A DNA stretch of 64,000 nt from Deltaproteobacteria bacterium (GTDB taxonomy: Bacteria > Desulfobacterota > Deferrisomatia > Deferrisomatales > JACRMM01). Under the pieces are notes generated by a model that saw only the letters and a program-made list of their open reading frames with translations, was not told where the DNA came from and did no database searches. A program made the position numbers and the translations under genes. This document shows, piece after piece, positions 40,773 to 49,695 of the stretch. Location: contig JACRMM010000061.1 in NCBI GenBank assembly GCA_016214985.1, forward strand, positions 1 through 64,000, written 5' to 3'. Position 1 is the stretch's first letter. The number at the start of each line of letters is the position of its first letter.

Positions 40773-41567
40773 TCAGGCGCCGTTCCCCACTCCGTACCCG
40801 AGGCGGGACGAGAGCCGTAGGCCAGCCTCCACGGCCAGAGGGATCAGTTCATCGCGCAATCTCTCGTCGTTGAACCGGTTGGCGGGCCCTGACACCGACA
40901 GGCCTGCGATGACGCGGCGAGTATAGTCGCGCACCGGCACCCCGACGCATCGGATGCCCTCATCGAACTCCTCGTCGTCCAGGGAGTACCCCTGCTGGCG
41001 AACCACCTCCAGGTGTTTCAAGAACTGATCGCGATCCGTGATGGTGTGCTCGGTATAGCGCTGCATGGTCTGTTCGGAGAGGATCCGGTCGATCTCGTCG
41101 ACGGACTCATACGCAATCTGAGCCTTTCCGACGGCAGAGCAGTACACCGGCAGCCCCACTCCGACCCGCGAGATGACGCGGACGGGCCGCGTCGCTTCCA
41201 CGACGTCGACGTAGACGACCCGGTCGTCGCGGATGACCGCGAGGTACGCAGTCTCGTTGCAGCGATCTCGAATCTCCTCCAGCACAGGCCGGGCCATCTT
41301 CAAGAGGCCCATGTGCTTGATGAACACCTGGCCCAGCTCGAGCACTTTCAGGCCGAGCCTGTAGTTGCCGGTGATCTTGTTCTGTTCCATGTATCCCCGG
41401 CTCTCTAGAGTCGCGAGGAGCCGGAACACGTTGTTCTTGTGCAGCCCAAGTCGCTTCGAGAGCTCTGTAACCCCGAGTTCCGTGTCGTCGCCGCGGAACT
41501 CCTCCATGAGGTCGAGGGCGTTGGTCACCGACTGGATGATGTAGCTCGACTTCTTCCGCTTGCCCAC
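40773..41567 (-). CDS. IclR-family transcriptional regulator
   Basis: Protein of 264 residues from a GTG with GGAG six bases upstream. The N-terminal winged helix-turn-helix is SVTNALDLMEEF, LGVTELSKRLGLHKNNVFRLLATLESRGYMEQ. The effector domain includes NETAYLAVIRDDRVVYVDVVEATRPVRVISRVGVGLPVYCSAVGKAQIA (family pattern) and DDEEFDEGIRCVGVPVRDYTRRVIAGLSVSGP. IclR regulators usually sense organic acids and control catabolic operons. Its position just downstream of the Wood-Ljungdahl operon and upstream of the methylmalonyl-CoA operon, in the same direction, makes either a candidate target. Confidence 0.93.
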   Translation of the reverse strand: MGKRKKSSYIIQSVTNALDLMEEFRGDDTELGVTELSKRLGLHKNNVFRLLATLESRGYMEQNKITGNYRLGLKVLELGQVFIKHMGLLKMARPVLEEIRDRCNETAYLAVIRDDRVVYVDVVEATRPVRVISRVGVGLPVYCSAVGKAQIAYESVDEIDRILSEQTMQRYTEHTITDRDQFLKHLEVVRQQGYSLDDEEFDEGIRCVGVPVRDYTRRVIAGLSVSGPANRFNDERLRDELIPLAVEAGLRLSSRLGYGVGNGA

Positions 41568-41651
41568 GGGAACTCCTGTGCTGCTTCAAGAGGGGATCCC
41601 CTGACGCTGTATCCCCGCGTTGTGCCCACCCAAATGTGAAAGATCGTGCAA

Positions 41652-41679
41652 CTTATCAAGATCGATGGATGAGTGTCAA
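41652..41679 (-). promoter_or_regulatory. Putative proximal iclR promoter
   Basis: Minus strand TTGACA (41679-41674), a 16 bp spacer and GATAAG (41657-41652), 85 bp upstream of the iclR start. Confidence 0.5.
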
Positions 41680-41786
41680 GAGTCAAACCACCGGAAGAAC
41701 GCTCGAAGGCTCTCGTTCCGGGCCGTCGCGTCGCACGCCACCGCGAACACGAAGTTCGGCGAACACGAGGACACACAAACGCCACC

Positions 41787-41814
41787 ATAATAAAATGCCG
41801 TTATACTTTGTCAA
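41787..41814 (-). promoter_or_regulatory. Putative distal iclR promoter
   Basis: Minus strand TTGACA (41814-41809), a 16 bp spacer and TATTAT (41792-41787), preceded by a second TTGACC directly adjacent (41820-41815). It is one of the most AT-rich spots in this part of the window. Confidence 0.6.
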
Positions 41815-41955
41815 GGTCAAAGCGACAATGGGCAGGCTGCGCCGTTCCGCTTTCAAAATCCCCACACATCCCAAGGGGACCGAAGGAGGATCACATGATA
41901 CGCAAGGCTCCCCCGCTTCGCCCCCCCCTGACTTCGAATGCACCGCCCCCGAGAG

Positions 41956-41989
41956 ACGACAGGGGAAGGCGGCTGCCTTCCCCTGTCGT
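41956..41989. terminator. Hairpin at the end of the Wood-Ljungdahl operon
   Basis: Perfect 15 bp arms (ACGACAGGGGAAGGC with GCCTTCCCCTGTCGT) around a four-base loop, 58 bp after the acsE stop. There is no U-tract on the acsE side, so it may protect the 3' end or act with Rho. Confidence 0.7.
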
Positions 41990-42046
41990 GTCGATCAGCG
42001 ACGCGAGGCCGCGTTCAGATGAGCCCGCTCTCTTGCCCCAGAGACA

Positions 42047-42931
42047 TCAGTCCTGGAGCCAGGAGTGGGAGTACAGCACGTCGCCCGTGAGGACGCGGTA
42101 GGTCTTGTAGAGCTCTTTCTCGGTTGCCCCCAGCGAACTCGGATCAACCGAGCCGCCGTCCATCAGCTTCCCGATGAAATCGACCTCCTTCTGCATCTTC
42201 CCCTGGCACAGATTCATCATGTCCTTGTCGTAGGCGTCAACAATCGCCGACTCCTGGCCGAGCTTGTACAGCATCATCAAGTAAACGCGGTTCAAGATCG
42301 GCCGAAGCTCGTTCGGAGCGCCGTTGGAGACATTCGAGAGCCCGCAGGTGTTGGTCGCCCCAGGGACGATGTCCTTCACCATTGGCAGGAACTCCATGTA
42401 GGCTTTCACCTGGTTGATGTCCACCGACACGGGCAGCACGATGGGGTCGACCCAGTAGCGCGCGTGCTCAATGCCGAGCTCGTCGCCCGCCCCCATGATC
42501 GTCATGAGGGCCACACCGCGCTCGTTGGCATCGCGCGGGATCCCCTCCTCGCTCATGGTCAGAGCTACGAAGTCGGCGTCGTACTGTTTGACGAGCTTCA
42601 GGCGCTCCAGGCTCGCCGGCTGCGCCGAGATCGAGTTGACCAGCGCACGCTCGTTGGCAACTTTCAGACCCGCCTCCACAGCAAGGGTGTTGGTGGTGTC
42701 GAGGCCCAGGCGAACGTCCTTCTTGACCTCCTGAACCGTCTTGACCAGCCACTCCATCATCTCGTCGCCGGCCTTGCGGGCAGGCCCGAGGTTTAGGTCG
42801 AGCATGTCGGCGCCCTTCTCGAGCTCCTCCCTCGCCATCGCCTGGATCGGGCCCTTCTCCTTCTCGCGCATAGCCGGTCCAATCGTCTTGGACATGATGT
42901 TGATGCTCTCGGCGATCGTATAGATTTTCAT
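42047..42931 (-). CDS. acsE: Methyltetrahydrofolate:corrinoid/Fe-S protein methyltransferase
   Basis: Protein of 294 residues, a pterin-binding TIM barrel. Typical pieces are AREELEKGADMLDLNLGPARKAG, RLGLDTTNTLAVEAGLKV, LVNSISAQPASLERLKLVKQYDADFVAL and GATNTCGLSNVSNGAPNELRPILNRVYL (family pattern GLSN.S.G.P.R). It passes the methyl group of methyl-THF to the cobalt of the corrinoid Fe-S protein (AcsCD). Last gene of the operon, separated from acsC by a perfect hairpin. Confidence 0.95.
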   Translation of the reverse strand: MKIYTIAESINIMSKTIGPAMREKEKGPIQAMAREELEKGADMLDLNLGPARKAGDEMMEWLVKTVQEVKKDVRLGLDTTNTLAVEAGLKVANERALVNSISAQPASLERLKLVKQYDADFVALTMSEEGIPRDANERGVALMTIMGAGDELGIEHARYWVDPIVLPVSVDINQVKAYMEFLPMVKDIVPGATNTCGLSNVSNGAPNELRPILNRVYLMMLYKLGQESAIVDAYDKDMMNLCQGKMQKEVDFIGKLMDGGSVDPSSLGATEKELYKTYRVLTGDVLYSHSWLQD

Positions 42932-42954
42932 CCAATGCCTCCTTGAAATAGAAG

Positions 42955-42983
42955 GTAGAGACGCCCCGCCGGGGCGTCTCTAC
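42955..42983. repeat. Intercistronic hairpin acsC-acsE
   Basis: GTAGAGACGCCCC (42955-42967), three bases, GGGGCGTCTCTAC (42971-42983): a perfect 13 bp stem in a 65 bp gap. No U-tract. Possibly an RNA-processing or stability element. Confidence 0.8.
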
Positions 42984-42996
42984 GATGTCATTGACG

Positions 42997-44361
42997 TCAG
43001 GCTCCGTGCTTGGCGACGTAGTCCTTGAGGAACTTCGGGATGTCGGCGGCCTCGCGTGTTCCGATCACCACTTCCCAGCCCTCGCCGAGCTCCTCCTGGA
43101 ACTCGCCCGAAAGTTGAGCGACGTACCCGGGGATGATGATCTTCTTGTGGCTGACCTTCTCGCTCACGCCCGACTTCTTGACGAACGGCGCCATCGCATC
43201 AGCCACGAACTTGCCGGCCGACCAGGCGGTGAGGACCGACATACCCTCGGTGTCCATGATGAGCAGCCAGGTCGGCACGCGGCTCGCTTCCACTTCAGCG
43301 CTGACCACGAAGTAGGTGAGCGCGAAATTCGTCGTGATGATGAGCGGGCTACCCGGGCCAGGGTTGTTGATGGGATAGATTCCCTGGTCCATCGTCATCG
43401 GCCGCTGCGGGTCGGTGAAGATGTTGAGACGGTTGACCACGAGCGGCAGGACGACCGCGGGGTCGAGACTCCCAAGGACCACGATGCCCGCGTACTTGTC
43501 CATGAGCATTGAGGCGTAGGCCGCCTGAAGCTCTTTGTGGTTGGTCATGGCGCACGGGAACGCGAGCGTCGGGAAGCCCAGGGCCCGGAACTTCTTGTCG
43601 AGAGCGGCCCGGCGGATCGCGATCGAGTCGGTGAGCGCCTTGCGCAGGTTGCTGAACATCCCGGGGTCGAGGAGCACTTCCTTCAAGCCCGCGGCCACGA
43701 ACTTCTCGCCGACCGCAGCGAGGTCCTCGAGGCTGTCCCCCTTCGCGACCACGGTGCAGCCGAAGTCCTTGGCGAACTGGATGAACTGGTCCGCCGTGGC
43801 GGTCGTGGCAGCGTGCAGGGCGAACTTCTTGCCCTTGAGCAGCTCTGCAGCCGCTTTGAGCGTCGCCACATCCTCGGAGGAGACGATCAATCCCTTCTCC
43901 GTGGCGGCGGTCACCTTTTTCACGAGATCGAGGAAGGAGGCCTGGTCCTTCTTCTGGTCCCAAAGGAACGCGTAGTTCGGCCGAAGCGTGAATCCCACGC
44001 GCTCGAACTTGACGTCATTGAGCAGCTTCAGCTCGATATCGACCGCGCCCGCGTCCATCCCGTTCGTCAGCGCTACGGCCAGGCCGGTGGGGTTTACGAA
44101 GGTCTTCTCGTGGCGGTACTTGACGGTCTCACCGCCCACCTTGTGCGCCGCGTCTCCCTGACCGAGGGTGACGTCGCGGATCGGGGGAGCGCTTGCCTCG
44201 GAAAGTTGCGCCTTGGCAGCCTCCGAAACAAACGGGCACTTCGAGAGCTCCGCCTTGCCGGCGGCCAACTTCATGGCAAAGGCAAGACAGGTCGGTTCTC
44301 CACAGTCCTTGCAGTTAGTCTGCGGCAGCAGCTTGTAGATCTGAATTCCGGTAAGTCCCAT
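42997..44361 (-). CDS. acsC: Corrinoid/iron-sulfur protein, large subunit
   Basis: Protein of 454 residues. The N-terminal [4Fe-4S] motif is Cys17-x2-Cys20-x4-Cys25-x16-Cys42 (TNCKDCGEPTCLAFAMKL). The middle is a TIM barrel (LAVALTNGMDAGAVDIELKLL), and the C-terminal part binds corrinoid (NPGPGSPLIITTNFALTYFVVSAEVE). With AcsD it carries the methyl group on cobalt from AcsE to acetyl-CoA synthase. Cytoplasmic. ATG at 44361, with AAGGAG upstream. Confidence 0.97.
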   Translation of the reverse strand: MGLTGIQIYKLLPQTNCKDCGEPTCLAFAMKLAAGKAELSKCPFVSEAAKAQLSEASAPPIRDVTLGQGDAAHKVGGETVKYRHEKTFVNPTGLAVALTNGMDAGAVDIELKLLNDVKFERVGFTLRPNYAFLWDQKKDQASFLDLVKKVTAATEKGLIVSSEDVATLKAAAELLKGKKFALHAATTATADQFIQFAKDFGCTVVAKGDSLEDLAAVGEKFVAAGLKEVLLDPGMFSNLRKALTDSIAIRRAALDKKFRALGFPTLAFPCAMTNHKELQAAYASMLMDKYAGIVVLGSLDPAVVLPLVVNRLNIFTDPQRPMTMDQGIYPINNPGPGSPLIITTNFALTYFVVSAEVEASRVPTWLLIMDTEGMSVLTAWSAGKFVADAMAPFVKKSGVSEKVSHKKIIIPGYVAQLSGEFQEELGEGWEVVIGTREAADIPKFLKDYVAKHGA

Positions 44362-44412
44362 GGGCCGAATCTCCTTTCCGGTTCAAGAGCCGGTTAGCAT
44401 CGCGTTTCAAGG

Positions 44413-44439
44413 GTGGGGGCGGGCCGGACCCGCCCCCAC
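44413..44439. repeat. Intercistronic hairpin acsB-acsC
   Basis: GTGGGGGCGGG (44413-44423), five bases, CCCGCCCCCAC (44429-44439): a perfect 11 bp, very GC-rich stem between the two genes, without U-tract. Confidence 0.8.
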
Positions 44440-44448
44440 GAGAGTCGT

Positions 44449-46650
44449 CTACATCATGGGATCCATCGTCATGGCCGGGTGTCCCACCTTCTCCATGAAC
44501 GCCAGCACCTCTTCCTCGGTCGTGGCGTCCTCCTCGGTGGCGATCTTGCTGTAGAGATCGGGGCAGCCATCCTCGGCGCCGCGCCGGTCGATCACGTCTT
44601 TCATCGATTCCTTGAGCGCCTTCGGGAGCCAGGCGATGCGCCGTATGCCGCCGTCGGCGGAGATGAACTTCTTCGAGCCGATGTAGAACTTCGAGATCCC
44701 GACGAAGCCCGGCGTCTGGGCGCCGCCGCCCACCGAACCGGCGAGCGTCGAGAAGGGCATCCCGCAGGGGGTCGGCCCGGCGTAGTCGCGGTCCACGACC
44801 ATGACCGCGTTGGACATGGGCAGCAGCACCGTGATGGCCTCGAAGCACCCGCAGGAGGTCATCGGGTCGTTCATGAGGGAGTACGCGCTGAAGGAGACAA
44901 TCGCATCGTGGGAGTTCTTCAGCACGAACTCGTTCACACCGATCCACTGGCCGAGCGTCTGGTCGATGAGCTCCCCCTTCTTAATGGGCTGGTTGGGGCC
45001 CGTGGGGGTGATCTCGAAGGCCGCCTTGCCGTCGAGCCAGTTGTACGCGCCGCACAGACCCGGTCGCTCCGGGCTGATGACGCATACGTGGTCCGGGGCG
45101 AAGGACTGGCAGAGCGTGCAGGAGTAGAACGTCTCCACGCTCTCGTCGGTCATGGAACCGAGGCGCTCCTCGCGCTCCTTGTACACGGTGCGAGCCTCGG
45201 CCATGAGCTCTTTCACCTTCTCCGGGTCCGTGTAGATCGTGACCTGCACCTTGTCCAAGATCTTCCCGAACTCGTTGTGGAACTTCGCGTGCAGGATCGT
45301 GCCGAAGTGCTTCAGGCTGAACCCGGCGGCTACGCTCTTCTTGGCGATGCGCATCCACACGATGTCGCGCTGGCCGATGTGGAGCACGCCCTCGGCACCG
45401 TTCAGCAGGTGATGGATCTGGCGCTCCAAGATCGGCTCGAAGTCGGGCTGCATGCTGCGGCCGGCCACGTCGACCCAGATGGCCAGGGGATGGACGCTGC
45501 CCACGGCCATGTCGGCCAGGTCGGGCCCAATCACCGCGAACTTGCCGTCCTCTACCTGATCCAGGGGCTTCATGGTGCAGAACTCGAAGCCCTCGCTCTT
45601 GGGCCCGGCGAGTTCCACGTGCATGGCGTCGCGGCCGATCCGCTCGCCCTCGAAGGCCGGCGAGTGGGAGACCGGGATGTCGATCTTCGAGATGTGGATC
45701 TTCAGGCCCCGGACCTCGATGGCCTTGGCCACGATCTGGTCGTGAGGGATGTTCGCGACCACGTGCTCGTAGGTGCAGATGCCCGTGACCAGGATCTCCG
45801 GGATGTTGGTGTCGGCGATGGTCGGGAAGCCGTAGTTGATGGCGCCCGCGGCCGCGGCGTACCACTCGTCGGTCACCTCGCCCAGCGCCAGCACGAACGC
45901 GAACACGCGCAGCTGGTTGTAGCGTAGGATCCCCCGGAAGTCACCGGGCTTCACACCGCCGAAGGCCATGGCCGCGCGGGTGGCGAACCCGACTGCGTGG
46001 ATGGCCGCCGAGGTGTCCTTCCCGAAGGGCACGAGCCGGGTGGGCCAGCCCACCTGCACGCCCTCCTTGCGGAGCTGCTCGGCGAAGGTCGTGCCGTTGT
46101 GCTCACCCGCCATGAAGACGTAGATGCCCTTCTCTTGGAGCTCCTTGGCGATCTTCGCCGCCGTGGCGGAGTCGGGAGCCGAGCCGACCACGGCCGCGAA
46201 CCCGGGAGCCGAGCCGTCCACGAACTCGACGCCACGCTTTCTCATGATGACGTCGTCGGCCGCGCCCAGCCAGATATTGTCGTCGGTGGGATCCTCGCCC
46301 AGCACGTAGGGAGGCGTGTCCAGGTACTTCAGCGCCTCCTCCATGTCGAAGCAAAAGAGCGTCTGCATGCCGGCGTCGAGGCCGTGGCCCAGGTACGGCA
46401 CCCACAGGTTCTCGGAGACCGTCGGCGGCAGGAGCGACCGGCACTTCTCGAGCACGGGCAACATGTCGCCGAGCTTCTCGACCTTGTGGCCGAGGATGCC
46501 GTAGATGACCGGCAGGAAGTAGCCGGTGTTGGGGAGCTTGACTTCCTTGTCTTCCCCGTACTTGGCGATGGCGTCGTTCACCTTCTTCTCGACCCGAGTG
46601 AAGATGGCGTGGGCGCCGCGGATGACTCCAGACAGGATGATCTTAGACAT
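44449..46650 (-). CDS. acsB: Acetyl-CoA synthase (CODH/ACS alpha subunit)
   Basis: Protein of 733 residues, full bacterial length. It joins CO, a cobalt-bound methyl group and CoA at the nickel-iron A-cluster. The cluster region is SCTLCQSFAPDHVCVISPERPGLCGAYNWLDGKAAFE (in family terms C..C...........C.........C) and later DPMTSCGCFEAI. The N-terminal domain that contacts CO dehydrogenase starts MSKIILSGVIRGAHAIFTRVEKKV. It is encoded between the CO dehydrogenase and corrinoid protein genes, as expected for a bifunctional complex. Confidence 0.98.
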   Translation of the reverse strand: MSKIILSGVIRGAHAIFTRVEKKVNDAIAKYGEDKEVKLPNTGYFLPVIYGILGHKVEKLGDMLPVLEKCRSLLPPTVSENLWVPYLGHGLDAGMQTLFCFDMEEALKYLDTPPYVLGEDPTDDNIWLGAADDVIMRKRGVEFVDGSAPGFAAVVGSAPDSATAAKIAKELQEKGIYVFMAGEHNGTTFAEQLRKEGVQVGWPTRLVPFGKDTSAAIHAVGFATRAAMAFGGVKPGDFRGILRYNQLRVFAFVLALGEVTDEWYAAAAGAINYGFPTIADTNIPEILVTGICTYEHVVANIPHDQIVAKAIEVRGLKIHISKIDIPVSHSPAFEGERIGRDAMHVELAGPKSEGFEFCTMKPLDQVEDGKFAVIGPDLADMAVGSVHPLAIWVDVAGRSMQPDFEPILERQIHHLLNGAEGVLHIGQRDIVWMRIAKKSVAAGFSLKHFGTILHAKFHNEFGKILDKVQVTIYTDPEKVKELMAEARTVYKEREERLGSMTDESVETFYSCTLCQSFAPDHVCVISPERPGLCGAYNWLDGKAAFEITPTGPNQPIKKGELIDQTLGQWIGVNEFVLKNSHDAIVSFSAYSLMNDPMTSCGCFEAITVLLPMSNAVMVVDRDYAGPTPCGMPFSTLAGSVGGGAQTPGFVGISKFYIGSKKFISADGGIRRIAWLPKALKESMKDVIDRRGAEDGCPDLYSKIATEEDATTEEEVLAFMEKVGHPAMTMDPMM

Positions 46651-46663
46651 TCCTATGCCTCCC

Positions 46664-48619
46664 TTAGACCTTGAGCTCGCGGCGGGCTTCCATGTCGAAG
46701 AGCTTGCGCTCTTTCTTCTCCTGGATGCCGAGCGCTTCGCGCTTCTTGTTGATGTGGTCGATCATGAGCTGCGCCATCTTGTAGGGATCCTGCTCCACGG
46801 CCCACTTGCCGCCGAGGTCCTGCTCGATCCCACCGAAGAGGTAGTCCGCGAACTTCGTGCCCGGCACGTGGGGCAGGCCGACGCCGAAGACCGTGAACAC
46901 GCCGCTCGAGACGAAGTAGTGGCCGATCGCCACGGCCTTCTCGCTCATCCACTCGGGGGCCGCACCGGCCACCGGGAGGTCGGAGATGTCGTCGCCGAGC
47001 CCGCCGGTCCGAACCATCTCGGACAGGGCCACCAGAACCCGGCTGTTGTCCACGCAGGCGCCGGAGTGCAGGACCGGAGGCATCCCCACGGTCTCGCAGA
47101 CCTCGCGAAGCCCCGGCCCGCAGTACTTGGCCGCCGCCTCGGGCTGCATGAAGCCGGCCTTGGCCAGGGCGATGGCCGAGCAGCCGGTCTGCACGACCAG
47201 GACGTCGTTCTTCAAGAGCTCCTTGACGAGCTCGATGTGGACCCAGTCGTGCTTCACGCGGGGGTTGTTGCAGCCCACGACGCCGGCAACCCCGCGGATG
47301 CGGCCGTTGATGATGTTGTCGTTCAGGGGCGTGTAGCTGCCGCGGTACGTGCCGCCCAGCATGTAGTTGATGGACTCGTGACTGAAGCCGCCCACCATCG
47401 TCTGCTTGTGGGCCGGGATCTCCACCCTGTCGGCCTTGCGGTTCTTGTAGTTGTTGATCCCGACCATCATGAGCTCGATGCCGGTCTTCCGGGCGTCGTG
47501 CTCGCCGTGGAACTCGATGTGCTGGGCTCCCTCGATCTTGGCCCGGTAGTTCGTGGTGACGAACTTCGTGTGGTAGCAGCTCGCCATCTTCACGAGGCCC
47601 TGCTGGATGCACTGGACGTCCACCATCATGGCGTCCACGGCGCCGGTAACGATCGCCGGGTCGCACTGCATGAAGTTGCCGGCATGCGGGATGCCGCGGC
47701 GGATGAGCTGCTCGTTGCCCGAGCAGCACATGCCCACCAGGTTGATCCCGGCCGCGCCCTGGGCCTTCGCCTTGGCCACGAGGTCCGCGTCACTGGACAA
47801 CTCGGCCAACATGTCGAGCATATGGGGCTCGTGGCCGTGAACGATGATGTTCACGTACTCCTTCTTGAGCACGCCCAGGTCGATCTCGGCCCGAATGGGC
47901 TTCGGGGTCCCGAACATGATGTCCGAGAGCCCAGTCGAGATCATGGCACCACCCCAGCCGTCGGCCAGGGAGCAGCGGGAGGCGCCCAGGACGAGGTTCT
48001 TGTAATCCTGGTCCACGCCCATGTGGGTGCGGTGCATCATCTCGACGACCTCGCGGTCCACGCCGCGGGAGAGGACGCCGAGGTCCTTCCATTTGTCGAA
48101 GCGCTTCTTCGGGGCGGTCTCCATCAGCTTCAGGTGGCCGTGCTGCTGGCCAAACTGGCTCAGGCACGCCTCGGCCAGGTCGACGGCAATGTCCTTCTCG
48201 GTGCGGCCCTCGGTCTCGACGCCGAAGTCCTTGGCGAAGGCCAGCAACCGCGCCGGATCCTTGATCACGAAGTCGGGGTTCTCGCCTTTGGCGACACTAA
48301 GGAAGAGCTCGCTCATCTCGCGGCCGTGGTCGGAGTGGGCGGCGGTGCCGGCGGCCACCATGCGGGCGAAGCCGCGGGCCTGGAAGGTGTCGATGGTGGC
48401 GCCGCACACGCCCACCTTCTCGTAGGGAGCCTTGCTGGAGAGCCGGCAGGGGCCCATCGCACAGTGCTTGCAGCAGGCGTTCTGCGCGCCGATGGGGCAG
48501 GCGCTCATGTTGTCGGCGCGGTCAAAGGGGGTCTCGACGCCCTCGGCCCGCGCCTTGGTGAGCATCTGGGCCGTGGATTCACAGACGGTGATGTCCTGGA
48601 TTTCACGAAGCTTCGACAT
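46664..48619 (-). CDS. acsA: Carbon monoxide dehydrogenase, catalytic subunit
   Basis: Protein of 651 residues. The B- and D-cluster cysteines are Cys41, 49, 50, 53 and 58 in SACPIGAQNACCKHCAMGPC. C-cluster ligands are seen in GHEPHMLDML (histidine), MCCSGNEQLIRRG, GVVGCNNPR, VLVVQTGCSAIAL and LHSGACVDNSR. It interconverts CO2 and CO for acetyl-CoA synthase, fed by ferredoxin. It lies 13 bp upstream of acsB, implying coupled expression and complex formation. ATG at 48619. Confidence 0.98.
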   Translation of the reverse strand: MSKLREIQDITVCESTAQMLTKARAEGVETPFDRADNMSACPIGAQNACCKHCAMGPCRLSSKAPYEKVGVCGATIDTFQARGFARMVAAGTAAHSDHGREMSELFLSVAKGENPDFVIKDPARLLAFAKDFGVETEGRTEKDIAVDLAEACLSQFGQQHGHLKLMETAPKKRFDKWKDLGVLSRGVDREVVEMMHRTHMGVDQDYKNLVLGASRCSLADGWGGAMISTGLSDIMFGTPKPIRAEIDLGVLKKEYVNIIVHGHEPHMLDMLAELSSDADLVAKAKAQGAAGINLVGMCCSGNEQLIRRGIPHAGNFMQCDPAIVTGAVDAMMVDVQCIQQGLVKMASCYHTKFVTTNYRAKIEGAQHIEFHGEHDARKTGIELMMVGINNYKNRKADRVEIPAHKQTMVGGFSHESINYMLGGTYRGSYTPLNDNIINGRIRGVAGVVGCNNPRVKHDWVHIELVKELLKNDVLVVQTGCSAIALAKAGFMQPEAAAKYCGPGLREVCETVGMPPVLHSGACVDNSRVLVALSEMVRTGGLGDDISDLPVAGAAPEWMSEKAVAIGHYFVSSGVFTVFGVGLPHVPGTKFADYLFGGIEQDLGGKWAVEQDPYKMAQLMIDHINKKREALGIQEKKERKLFDMEARRELKV

Positions 48620-48654
48620 AATTGATTTCCTCCCTGGGGGTCAGTCGTGCGGCC

Positions 48655-49605
48655 TTAGGCCGTCACTTCGTCGATGATCTTCTTGAGGATCCGCACGGAA
48701 TCGGGGTGGCGCAGCACCAGCACGTCGGCGCCGGCCGCGAGGAGATCCGTGGCGGTCACGGTCTCCCACAGGACGCCGCGGGTCTTCGCGTCGCCGAAGG
48801 TGGGCTCGTCTTGGACTGAGATACCGGCCTCGCGGGTCTTCCAGGCATACTTGGCCACATCGCAGATGAGGGGCAACTGCATCTTGTCGTCACCCTGCTT
48901 CAGGGCGGTGAGGCGGTCGCGCTCCATGACCGAGTAGCTGTACTCGATCCCGTAGCCCAGCGCACCCGTGGAGGGATCCATGAGGATCTTGTCCATGGGG
49001 ACGCCCAGATTCGTGAGCAGGATGTTGAGCTGCTTGGCCATGTTGACGTCGATCGGGGTCTGGGCGATGACCGTATGGCCGTATCCGAGGGCGGCGCCGC
49101 CGATCTTCTTGTAGTTGTCCTCGGTGGCGGGCCCGAGCACCAGGTTCATGCCCTGGCACACCTCGGACACCTTGGCGAGCACCTCGCCGTCCTTCTCGGC
49201 GTTCTCCGAACCCCAGACAATCAGGGGGCAGGGCAGCGCCTCGGCAAGCGACTTCACGAGGGCAGCCGCTTGATCGACGCTCGTGTTCTCGCCGTTGGGA
49301 TCCGTGGACTTCAGTTGGACGCAGATCAGGTCGGCCCCGTACTCGTCGAGACACTTCTTGGCCCACGCCACCGGGTCGGAGAGCACGCCGGCGAAGGGAG
49401 CCTTGGCCGCCTCCGGCCAGGTCTCGGTGCCACCGACGCTGTCGTACACCTCCATGGCGACGAGGGTCCGGTTGGGGAAGCTGCCCTCGAAGTTGCACAG
49501 GGGCATGGCGGCCTGTCCGCCCACCTTCTTTGCCTTGGCACCGGCGCCGAGGGTGACCTCCACGATCTTTCCGGAGTAAGAGTCCTTGGGGAATTCGAAT
49601 GCCAT
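48655..49605 (-). CDS. acsD: Corrinoid/iron-sulfur protein, small subunit
   Basis: Protein of 316 residues starting MAFEFPKDSYSGKIVEVTLGAGAKAKKVGG with the family's TIM-barrel pattern: MPLCNFEGSFPNRTLVAMEVYDSVGG, LICVQLKSTDPNGENTSVDQAA and LGYGIEYSYSVMERDRLTAL. It forms the heterodimeric corrinoid methyl carrier with AcsC. AAAGGAGCGAGCACG precedes the ATG at 49605. Confidence 0.97.
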   Translation of the reverse strand: MAFEFPKDSYSGKIVEVTLGAGAKAKKVGGQAAMPLCNFEGSFPNRTLVAMEVYDSVGGTETWPEAAKAPFAGVLSDPVAWAKKCLDEYGADLICVQLKSTDPNGENTSVDQAAALVKSLAEALPCPLIVWGSENAEKDGEVLAKVSEVCQGMNLVLGPATEDNYKKIGGAALGYGHTVIAQTPIDVNMAKQLNILLTNLGVPMDKILMDPSTGALGYGIEYSYSVMERDRLTALKQGDDKMQLPLICDVAKYAWKTREAGISVQDEPTFGDAKTRGVLWETVTATDLLAAGADVLVLRHPDSVRILKKIIDEVTA

Positions 49606-49621
49606 CGTGCTCGCTCCTTTC

Positions 49622-49644
49622 GTCCAGTGGCTAACGCCGTGGAC
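49622..49644. repeat. Intercistronic hairpin cooC-acsD
   Basis: GTCCA and TGGAC (49622-49626 with 49640-49644) plus an inner GGC/GCC pairing around a four-base loop. It is weaker than the other intercistronic hairpins of this operon. Confidence 0.5.
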
Positions 49645-49695
49645 CGGTTGACGGTGAGGACCTGTCACACAACCGCGCGGTTTGGTCGCAGGCCC

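Larger units (their letters stand above)
41568..42046. other. Gap between acsE and iclR
   Basis: About 480 bp with no gene. From right to left it holds the operon-end hairpin (41956-41989), an AT-rich patch with two sigma70-like promoters reading toward iclR (41787-41814 and 41652-41679), and the iclR leader. Confidence 0.6.

Noticed and set aside
41956..41989. A classical Rho-independent terminator after acsE.
   Set aside because: The stem is perfect but lacks a U-tract, so I label it a hairpin with probable 3'-end function rather than a confirmed terminator.
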